Assembly (NCBI GenBank): GCA_003229735.1
Contig: QIFI01000083.1
Span: 1-19,069, forward strand
Source: Candidatus Anderseniibacteriota bacterium
GTDB taxonomy: Bacteria > Patescibacteriota > Andersenbacteria > UBA10190
Direction: 5' to 3'
Length of the DNA: 19,069 nt
Shown: piece by piece, positions 13,682-19,069 of the stretch
Layout: every line of letters begins with the position of its first letter
Numbering within the stretch: position 1 is the stretch's first letter
Position numbers and translations under genes: made by a program
The notes under the pieces: model-generated
Told to the model about the DNA's origin: nothing
Seen by the model: only the letters and a program-made list of their open reading frames with translations
Databases searched by the model: none

Positions 13682-15337
13682 CTACATCATCCCCATACCG
13701 CCCATATCAGGCGCGGCTGGAACATCTTTTTTCTCTTCCGGAATATCAGTTACTATCGCTTCCGTAGTCAACATGATTGACGCGATTGAAGCCGCGTTCT
13801 GCAAAGCCGATCGGGTCACCATCTTCGGATCCACAATCCCCGCTTCAAACATATCCACATAGACATGATTCTGCGCGTCATAACCAATCTTGCCGCCCCG
13901 CTTACGCAACTCCTCCACTACTACCGATCCTTCCCGTCCCGCATTAAAAGCAATCTGCCGCACCGGCTCTTCCAGGGCTCTCATCACCAATCTCATGCCC
14001 GTTACCACATCGTTATGAACTTCATTACTGCCTTTCTTCTCTTCCTGCTTAATGGCATTAGCCACTTTATTGGCCGCCACCAGCAAAGCCACTCCGCCGC
14101 CCGGCACAATTCCTTCCACCACTGCCGCCTGCGTAGCCGATACCGCGTCTTCCACTCGATGCTGTCTTTCTTTCTGTTCCGTTTCCGTAGCCGCCCCCAC
14201 TCGAATCACCGCCACTCCGCTGGCCAGCTTGGCCAATCTTTCCTGTAATTTCTCCTTATCAAAATCAGAGGTTTCCATTTCAATCGCCTGCTTAATCTGC
14301 GCCACTCGGGCATCAATCTGCTTTTGTCCGCCTTTGCCCCCCACTACAGTCGTGTCATCCTTTGTCGCGATCACTCGATCAGCCTGACCCAGATTATCCA
14401 CTTCCACATTTTCCAGCTTCAAACCAACTTCCTCTGAAATTACCTGGCCCCCGGTCAATACCGCCATATCTTCCAGCATTTCCTTGCGCCGATCGCCAAA
14501 TCCCGGGGCTTTCACCGCCACCGCGTTGAAAGTGCCGCGAATCTTATTCACCACCAGCGTCGCCAAAGCCTCGCCTTCCAGATCTTCCGCGATAATTACC
14601 AGGTCTTTCTTGCCCATCTGCATTAATTTCTCCAGCAGCGGCAATAAATCAGCTACCGCTGAAATCTTCTTATCGGTAATCAGAATATGCGCGTCTTTCA
14701 TTTCCGCTTCCATCTTCTCGGTATTAGTCACCATGTAAGGACTGATATATCCCTTATCAAACTGCATGCCTTCCACCACTTCTGATTCCAGGCCCAGAGT
14801 CTGCGACTCTTCCACCGTAATTACTCCATCTTTGGTCACTTTTTCCATCACTTCCGAAATCAGCTGGCCCACTTCTTCATCTTGCGCCGAGATAGTAGCC
14901 ACTTGCGCCACTTCTTCCTGCCCGGCCACTTTCTTTTTTTGAACTTCCAGAGAATCAACTGCCACCCTCGTCGCCTGCTCAATACCTTTACGCAATACCA
15001 TGGGATTAGCTCCAGCCGCGATATTCTTTAGCCCTTCATTAAACATAGCCTGGGCCAGAATGGTCGCCGTAGTTGTTCCATCCCCCGCCACATCATTAGT
15101 TTTTTCGGCCACCTGCTTCACCAATTCCACTCCCACATTTTCCTCCTTGTCAGGCAGTTCAATATCTTTAGCGATGGTTACCCCATCATTAGTAATAGTC
15201 GGCGAACCAAATCCTTTATCCAGCACTACGTTTCTACCTTTAGGACCCAGCGTCACTTTTACCGTATTGGCCAATTTGTTGACCCCCGAGCGCAAAGCTT
15301 CTCGCGCGCTCTCATCAAATGAAATTTTCTTTGCCAT
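13682..15337 (-). CDS. groEL: Chaperonin GroEL (Hsp60)
   Basis: ATP-driven double-ring chaperonin of the cytoplasm. The 551-residue protein is highly conserved: TLGPKGRNVVLDKGFGSPTI (29-48), NDGVTIAKDIEL, and the ATPase motif AGDGTTTAT (84-92) with the catalytic aspartate. GVAVIRVGAATETE, VVEGIVPGGGVALL and the C-terminal GGMGMM tail are also present. Length and domain order (equatorial, intermediate, apical, intermediate, equatorial) are normal. It follows groES by about 30 bases with no Shine-Dalgarno before its ATG, so it is translated from a groES-groEL message that ends at the hairpin at 13630-13655. Control is probably through the CIRCE-like site upstream of groES. Confidence 0.99.
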   Translation of the reverse strand: MAKKISFDESAREALRSGVNKLANTVKVTLGPKGRNVVLDKGFGSPTITNDGVTIAKDIELPDKEENVGVELVKQVAEKTNDVAGDGTTTATILAQAMFNEGLKNIAAGANPMVLRKGIEQATRVAVDSLEVQKKKVAGQEEVAQVATISAQDEEVGQLISEVMEKVTKDGVITVEESQTLGLESEVVEGMQFDKGYISPYMVTNTEKMEAEMKDAHILITDKKISAVADLLPLLEKLMQMGKKDLVIIAEDLEGEALATLVVNKIRGTFNAVAVKAPGFGDRRKEMLEDMAVLTGGQVISEEVGLKLENVEVDNLGQADRVIATKDDTTVVGGKGGQKQIDARVAQIKQAIEMETSDFDKEKLQERLAKLASGVAVIRVGAATETEQKERQHRVEDAVSATQAAVVEGIVPGGGVALLVAANKVANAIKQEEKKGSNEVHNDVVTGMRLVMRALEEPVRQIAFNAGREGSVVVEELRKRGGKIGYDAQNHVYVDMFEAGIVDPKMVTRSALQNAASIASIMLTTEAIVTDIPEEKKDVPAAPDMGGMGMM

Positions 15338-15368
15338 ATATTAGTTTAGACAGTTAACAAATTAATAG

Positions 15369-15662
15369 TTAGTCGCGTACAATACCCAGAATCTTGTCCT
15401 CCTCAATCACCAGGTACTCTTCTTTATCAATCTCCACTTCATCTGGAGCATACTTGGTAAACAACACTTTATCTCCCACCGCTACGCTCATCGGCGCTAC
15501 TTCGCCATTATCCTGACGCTTGCCGGGACCCACGGCCACGACTTCACCCTGCATGGGCTTCTCCTGATCAACGGTGTCTGGCAATACAATGCCGGATGCC
15601 GTCACTTCCTCTGGTTCCAGAGGCTTAATGACCACCTTGTCATTCAACGGTTCAATCTTCAT
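15369..15662 (-). CDS. groES: Co-chaperonin GroES (Hsp10)
   Basis: Heptameric lid of the GroEL cavity. From the ATG at 15662 it has 97 residues: MKIEPLNDKVVIKPLEPEEV, then the flexible mobile loop TASGIVLPDTVDQEKP (the GroEL-contacting I-V-L tripeptide is intact), then GEVVAVGPGKRQDNG, VGDKVLFTKYAPDEVEID and EEYLVIEEDKILGIV. This is the standard pattern and length. An ATG two codons earlier (15668) is equally possible. No Shine-Dalgarno precedes either. It is the first gene of the groES-groEL operon. Confidence 0.97.
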   Translation of the reverse strand: MKIEPLNDKVVIKPLEPEEVTASGIVLPDTVDQEKPMQGEVVAVGPGKRQDNGEVAPMSVAVGDKVLFTKYAPDEVEIDKEEYLVIEEDKILGIVRD

Positions 15663-15707
15663 CTTCATAATATTTATGAATTATTTAAGGTTAATTAATA
15701 ACTTTTC

Positions 15708-15736
15708 TTTATATAAAAATATGCTTAATTAAGCAA
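15708..15736 (-). promoter_or_regulatory. Candidate groESL promoter
   Basis: On the minus strand TTGCTT (15731-15736) and TATAAA (15708-15713) are separated by 17 bases, about 45 bases before the groES start. A second candidate, TTGCAA-17-TAGAGT, overlaps the CIRCE-like operator and would explain repression by occlusion. I cannot decide between them from sequence alone. Confidence 0.4.
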
Positions 15737-15760
15737 GAGCATTTCCTCTCATATCAGTAA

Positions 15761-15787
15761 TAAGCACTCTACCACCTGGACTGCTAA
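15761..15787. promoter_or_regulatory. CIRCE-like operator (HrcA binding site)
   Basis: TAAGCACTC, nine bases, then GACTGCTAA. The CIRCE consensus is TTAGCACTC-N9-GAGTGCTAA; each half here differs at one base and the 9-base spacing is exact. It lies about 100 bases upstream of groES. HrcA bound here represses heat-shock operons in many bacteria; the hrcA gene itself is not in this window. Confidence 0.85.
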
Positions 15788-15835
15788 TTTGCAACCCCCC
15801 GTGGTTTTGAAAAGTGCGACGCGCCTCAGCGCTAA

Positions 15836-15968
15836 TTACTGATTACTAATTACTAGTTACCAGTTACTAATTACTAGTTACCAGTTACCAGTTACTAATT
15901 ACTAGTTACCAGTTACCAGTTACTAATTACTAGTTACCAGTTACCAGTTACCAGTTACTAATTACTAC
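15836..15968. repeat. Nineteen-unit heptamer array (TTACYAR)
   Basis: 133 bases made only of 7-base units: one TTACTGA, then combinations of A = TTACTAA, B = TTACTAG and C = TTACCAG, ending in TTACTAC. The order is A-B-C, A-B-C-C, A-B-C-C, A-B-C-C-C, A. It fills the space between the nucleotidyltransferase-like stop codon and the groESL control region. There are no spacers, so it is not a CRISPR. Confidence 0.95.
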
Positions 15969-15983
15969 TGCTCCTCAGAGCAG
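15968..15983 (-). other. Hairpin around the stop codon of the nucleotidyltransferase-like gene
   Basis: CTGCTC-N4-GAGCAG is a perfect 6-bp stem whose loop contains the TGA stop (15975-15977). No T-tract follows on the minus strand; the heptamer array begins directly. It may slow polymerase or protect the mRNA end, but it is not a textbook terminator. Confidence 0.35.
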
Positions 15984-17186
15984 CGATATCTGCCCTTCCT
16001 CCTCATAATACTGATTCAATATCACCGGCACTTTCGAATCCGGATGAAACGCCAATTCCTCATTAGACACCACCACTCTTCCCAACCGCCCGGGCATCGT
16101 ATGCTTAACAATAAATTTCCGCTGCACTTTCTCCGCCCATTTCTCCAGCCAATCCCCCGGCAGTTCCTCCAGAAAATTCTCTATCCACTTCCTAAACCGC
16201 CTTTGCCCTAAACTTATTCTCACCCGCAGTCGGGCCGGCGCGTACCCTGCTTCCGGAAACATCAGCCACCGCTTGATCCACGCGTCATTCAACCCTACCC
16301 ATTTCTTGAAAGTTCCCAGTCCATAAAACGGCACCACATGATGCCACAATACCGCCGTATATACATTGCGGATTTCCGGCTTCATTGTAAGCGACCTATC
16401 AGTTATATAATGATTCAAACACACTTTATTTGGCGCCGTCCGGTCCCAATACTTCCGCCTGCGCCTCATCAAATGAGTCACCGATAACAACAGCAGTCGG
16501 GCCGTCCATATCCGCCCCTCTTTAACTATCACCAGCAAATCCAGGTCGCTGGATTTCCTGGCCGTAAACAAGGCCAGTGATCCACTCCCGCCCAGCATCC
16601 TCACAAACGGAATCCAGGTTAACCGCCTGACTATTTGTTTCAACAATCTCCACTTTAATTGTGCTATAGCGTGCTTCCTTAAATATGCCCGCGTATATTC
16701 TTGCCGGTATTCCCTCTCCCTGCCAGAGCTAGATGTGTGTCCCCTCCTCCTTTCAGAGTCAGGCGTGTGTCCCCTCTCCCTGCCAGAGTTAGGTGTGTGT
16801 CCCCTCTCCCTTTCAGGGAGAGGGCTAGGGTGAGGGTTCGCAATCAAGCCCACTTTCCGGCTCTCACCCCTCATCCTCTCCTTCTCCCCTAAAGGGGAGA
16901 AGGGAATTGAAGATTCTGACCGCAATTCCGACTTCAGTCCATAATACCCCCACTGCCGCCATATCAATCTCGACAAATATTCCCCGGCCAACACCTCCTC
17001 AATATCCCGCAAAGCCGGCACCTGATGTCCATGCCATCGCGTCCCCTTTCCCGCCTTGTCAACAATCAAACTCCGCCAAATCTGCACATCAGTTAATGGT
17101 TTACTATAAATCGCAAAATACCGCAACGTATCATACACCGCCTGCTCCAAATCATGTTTCTCTGTACCGCCACCCCCTGAACTCAT
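15975..17186 (-). CDS. Winged-helix plus nucleotidyltransferase-fold protein with a repeat-derived insert
   Basis: A 403-residue protein. Residues about 12-86 look like a winged-helix domain (VYDTLRYFAIYSKPLTDVQIW, ending in WRQWGYYGLKSE). Residues about 165-350 have a nucleotidyltransferase-like core with GGSGSLALF (199-207) and S-D-L-D-L (213-217), the G-S and D-x-D pattern of the polymerase-beta superfamily, then GRIWTARLLLL and VCLNHYITD. I associate this pair of domains with CPR genomes; substrate unknown. Between the domains, about 92-160, lies an arginine/glycine-rich stretch encoded by repetitive DNA (RERGHTPNSG repeated about three times) that does not look like normal protein. Both domains remain in one frame, so the gene may still work. 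Confidence 0.75.
   Translation of the reverse strand: MSSGGGGTEKHDLEQAVYDTLRYFAIYSKPLTDVQIWRSLIVDKAGKGTRWHGHQVPALRDIEEVLAGEYLSRLIWRQWGYYGLKSELRSESSIPFSPLGEKERMRGESRKVGLIANPHPSPLPERERGHTPNSGRERGHTPDSERRRGHTSSSGREREYRQEYTRAYLRKHAIAQLKWRLLKQIVRRLTWIPFVRMLGGSGSLALFTARKSSDLDLLVIVKEGRIWTARLLLLSVTHLMRRRRKYWDRTAPNKVCLNHYITDRSLTMKPEIRNVYTAVLWHHVVPFYGLGTFKKWVGLNDAWIKRWLMFPEAGYAPARLRVRISLGQRRFRKWIENFLEELPGDWLEKWAEKVQRKFIVKHTMPGRLGRVVVSNEELAFHPDSKVPVILNQYYEEEGQISLL
16711..16903. repeat. Tandem and palindromic repeat inserted in frame in a coding region
   Basis: Three 30-base units run from 16711 to 16800, each ending in GTGTGT and starting TCCCTCTCCC or CCCCTCNYCC. They are followed by a perfect palindrome CCCTCTCCCT-TTC-AGGGAGAGGG (16802-16824), a CTAGGGTGAGGG segment, and a second palindrome CCTTCTCCCCT-AA-AGGGGAGAAGG (16880-16903). 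On the minus strand it has no stop in the host gene's frame and encodes PHPSPLPERERG-type sequence, a phrase that I know from repetitive palindromes in many unrelated bacterial genomes. Confidence 0.85.
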
Positions 17187-17202
17187 AGATTGTTTAGATT
17201 AT

Positions 17203-17249
17203 CTTTGACTTTTAACCTGTACTTTTGCCTTTTGCCCTTTACCTTTTTA
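17203..17249. repeat. Degenerate heptamer repeat (CTTTTGC type)
   Basis: CTTTTGC, CTTTTGC, CCTTTAC and CTTTTTA run head to tail at 17222-17249, preceded by related CTTTGAC and TTTTAAC units (17203-17216) and a 5-base break. The array overlaps the last codons (KLKR) and stop of the GT39-like gene. Confidence 0.6.
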
Positions 17250-18936
17250 ATTTAGGGCTCCCCTGATACACCCTCATAATTTCCTCGCCAAATCTGTTCG
17301 TCTGGCTCTCTACCAGCTCCACCCCCGGATACATTTCCTTATACCGATCAGCATCCGGCAAAGTTGACTGGGTGAATATCATAATCTCTCCCGGGTCCAT
17401 GTTAATCAAATAGCTTTTCTCCGGCACCACCGACCTGTATCTATGTTGCTCCTCATCCGGATGAACCTCATCGCCCGTCGTATACTCATGCGCCCGCACA
17501 CTCAATAAAAAGTGCGGTGTCTGCAAAGAAAATCCATCCAGCACTAGATAAGGCTTCGCCGCACCTCGCCCACTGCCCTGACTAGCCTCATACTCCTCTA
17601 TATATTTTACTGCCTGGGTTAAATCTGCCCGGTAATCATAATAAGCCCCCGCGTCATTTCTAGCCACTCCAAAATATAACCCGCCATCATAAATTATGCC
17701 CACCAACAAAAGTAATGCCATTATTCCATACCCCGCCCCCAATAAAACCGAACCTCTCATTCTTCTCCTTAGCCAGTTCACTATCACTGCCCCCGCCGTA
17801 CCGGCCAGCACGAATATCGGCACCACCAGTCCAATTGACCTTAAACCATGCGGCATCCCCTCCGCCGTGGCTATCACCGGCACTAGCATACCGGCAATAA
17901 TCAACAGGAAATAAGCATAGCTCATCCCCAAATGCACTTCCTCTCCCCGCCATATCTTATACCCCACCATTACCACTCCCCGTATCGCCCAGGCCAGACC
18001 CAGTAAAAACAACATCCCCACCAATGGATTTAATAGCGGAAAACCGGCCACGTTATGCCGCCAATTCAAATCACCTGATCCGGCAAAAAATGACAACAAA
18101 GTTTCCCGCGTTGAATAAATCAAAGTCCCGGCCAATGTTCCGCCTCCATATTCATCCTGCAATTCCTGATTAAATATTGATACTTGCCCGGCCCGGCCCA
18201 CAAAATCCGCCGGCTCCTGAACGAAATACCATCCCAAAGGAGCAAACACTAATATTGCCGTTACTATTGAGATTATTAGTTGACGCCCATATCTTCGACC
18301 ATGAGGAAATCCAATTTTCTTGTGCGCCGCCGCTATCACCAGTAAAAACAACACCCCCAGCACCACTCCCGCCATCACCCGATAAGCTATATACGTATAA
18401 AAACCTCCGGCAAAAGCCGCCCCCGATAGCGCCGCGTACGCGTAAGACATCTTTTTCTTGCCTTGTTTCACTGATCGAATAGTATATCCTGCCCAAGCCG
18501 TAAATAAGGCTACAAACAACGGAATCAAAATTGCCCGAAAACCCGTCCGCGACATGGTCACGTGCCAATGATTAGTCGCCAAAAACAGCGCCGCCAGCAA
18601 ACCCGCTATCCGGCCATACCAGACCCGAGTGGCAAAATACATAGCTAAAACCGTTGCTGTCCCAATCAATGCCGACACCAGATGCAGCTGCCAGAACCCG
18701 ATCCCAAGCCATCCAATTGCTGCCGCTTCCAGATAAAAATACAGCGCCTCCCGCCCATTCCCCCGCGGATAAAATGGTCTCAAATCACCACTATTGATCA
18801 GCAAAGCATCTTCTCCATTCGCCGCCTCATCAGGAAACAGCCCCGGCGGAAACTGCTGAATATCATACAATCTGAACAGTCCGGCCACTAATACTACAGC
18901 CGTCAATACTAATCCCGTTAATACTACTCTTCTCAT
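17239..18936 (-). CDS. GT39/ArnT-like membrane glycosyltransferase (GT-C fold)
   Basis: A 565-residue polytopic membrane protein. The N-terminus is a signal-anchor helix, then a first periplasmic loop with PPGLFPDEAANGEDAL (30-45), where the Asp-Glu pair matches the catalytic acid site of PMT/ArnT-type GT-C enzymes. About ten more hydrophobic segments follow, with YLEAAAIGWLG and MSRTGFRAILIPLF between them. The C-terminal 130 residues are soluble and extracytoplasmic. Such enzymes move a sugar from a polyprenyl-phosphate donor onto protein or lipid outside the membrane; the acceptor is unknown. The start ATG at 18936 has AAGGAG directly before it and TATAAT 7 bases upstream. The end overlaps a heptamer repeat; the nucleotidyltransferase-like gene follows 52 bases on. 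Confidence 0.8.
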   Translation of the reverse strand: MRRVVLTGLVLTAVVLVAGLFRLYDIQQFPPGLFPDEAANGEDALLINSGDLRPFYPRGNGREALYFYLEAAAIGWLGIGFWQLHLVSALIGTATVLAMYFATRVWYGRIAGLLAALFLATNHWHVTMSRTGFRAILIPLFVALFTAWAGYTIRSVKQGKKKMSYAYAALSGAAFAGGFYTYIAYRVMAGVVLGVLFLLVIAAAHKKIGFPHGRRYGRQLIISIVTAILVFAPLGWYFVQEPADFVGRAGQVSIFNQELQDEYGGGTLAGTLIYSTRETLLSFFAGSGDLNWRHNVAGFPLLNPLVGMLFLLGLAWAIRGVVMVGYKIWRGEEVHLGMSYAYFLLIIAGMLVPVIATAEGMPHGLRSIGLVVPIFVLAGTAGAVIVNWLRRRMRGSVLLGAGYGIMALLLLVGIIYDGGLYFGVARNDAGAYYDYRADLTQAVKYIEEYEASQGSGRGAAKPYLVLDGFSLQTPHFLLSVRAHEYTTGDEVHPDEEQHRYRSVVPEKSYLINMDPGEIMIFTQSTLPDADRYKEMYPGVELVESQTNRFGEEIMRVYQGSPKLKR

Positions 18937-18951
18937 CTCCTTTATTATACC
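18937..18951 (-). promoter_or_regulatory. Extended -10 box next to the GT39-like start codon
   Basis: The minus strand reads TGGTATAAT, a perfect TATAAT with the TG-N extension, then AAAGGAG and ATG. Transcription from this box would begin about at the ATG, giving a leaderless message that lacks the Shine-Dalgarno-like AAGGAG. No clear -35 is seen. Confidence 0.5.
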
Positions 18952-18978
18952 AAAAAAGATATCCCCAAATTATCACCA

Positions 18979-19069
18979 CGTGTCAAATGATTTAACTATG
19001 ACACCGAACACGTTTTGGTTGAATGATTAATTTAGACACCGAAACTGCTTCCGATAATTCCGCCGACAC
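18979..19069 (-). repeat. 91-bp dispersed repeat, right copy, reaching the window end
   Basis: Inverted copy of 10819-10915, identical except for lacking one CTAAAT hexamer. The homology begins sharply at 18979 and is still running at the last base, so the full repeat may be longer than seen. A window or contig ending in a dispersed repeat is what an assembly break at a multicopy element looks like. Confidence 0.85.

Noticed and set aside
15836..15968. Possible CRISPR array
   Set aside because: Units are 7 bases, contiguous and without unique spacers, and no cas gene is nearby.
16701..16892. Plus-strand proline/arginine-rich 63-codon frame
   Set aside because: It is the antisense reading of the palindromic insert within the nucleotidyltransferase-like gene.
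10819..19069. A single 8-kb composite transposon
   Set aside because: The interior holds housekeeping genes (pyk, groESL, tRNA-Ser) and no transposase or integrase, so two separate repeat copies are more likely than one mobile unit.

Overview
The window looks like a fragment of a bacterial chromosome from the Candidate Phyla Radiation (Patescibacteria). I base this on protein style and gene content, not on a database search: a very divergent F-type ATP synthase operon, a winged-helix/nucleotidyltransferase protein of a kind I associate with CPR genomes, a GT39-type membrane glycosyltransferase, a Tic20/DUF4870-like protein, few Shine-Dalgarno sites, and many short intergenic repeats. The standard code fits every gene, and UGA is used only as stop. 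Both edges cut something: the left edge cuts mutM, and the right edge falls inside a dispersed repeat, so the window may be a whole contig that ended at a repeat.

Layout. Nearly all genes are on the minus strand. Positions 1-7551 (read leftwards) hold atpI/Z, atpB (a), atpE (c), atpF (b), atpA (alpha), atpG (gamma), atpD (beta), atpC (epsilon), a CPA-type cation/proton antiporter and the 5' part of mutM/fpg, all tightly packed. No delta subunit gene (atpH) is present, and the two parts of its partners that normally hold delta (the alpha N-terminus and the b C-terminus) are also short. Positions 7743-9137 encode a single-chain fusion of an alpha/beta-hydrolase and a family 2 glycosyltransferase. 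Diverging from it, 9327-10760 (+) is a membrane-anchored surface protein with a low-complexity linker.

Positions 10761-11102 carry no gene but hold a 97-bp repeat and a dyad-rich segment. Next, on the minus strand, come tRNA-Ser(UGA), a hicBA toxin-antitoxin pair, a DUF4870-like gene with pyruvate kinase, and groES-groEL with an upstream CIRCE-like operator and a downstream intrinsic terminator. The far right holds a nucleotidyltransferase-like gene whose interdomain linker carries an in-frame palindromic/tandem repeat insertion, a GT39-like membrane protein, and an inverted copy of the 97-bp repeat at the very end.

How it fits together. The ATP synthase looks proton-coupled from its c subunit, and the antiporter beside it would exchange the same ion. 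Pyruvate kinase supplies ATP by substrate-level phosphorylation, and its active-site region has the K+-independent signature. GroES/GroEL is probably under HrcA control. The two glycosyltransferases and the anchored protein point to cell-surface modification. The best candidates for something undescribed are the delta-less ATP synthase with matching loss of delta-docking segments, the esterase-GT2 fusion, the palindromic insertion inside a coding region, and the family of 7-8 bp intergenic tandem arrays.
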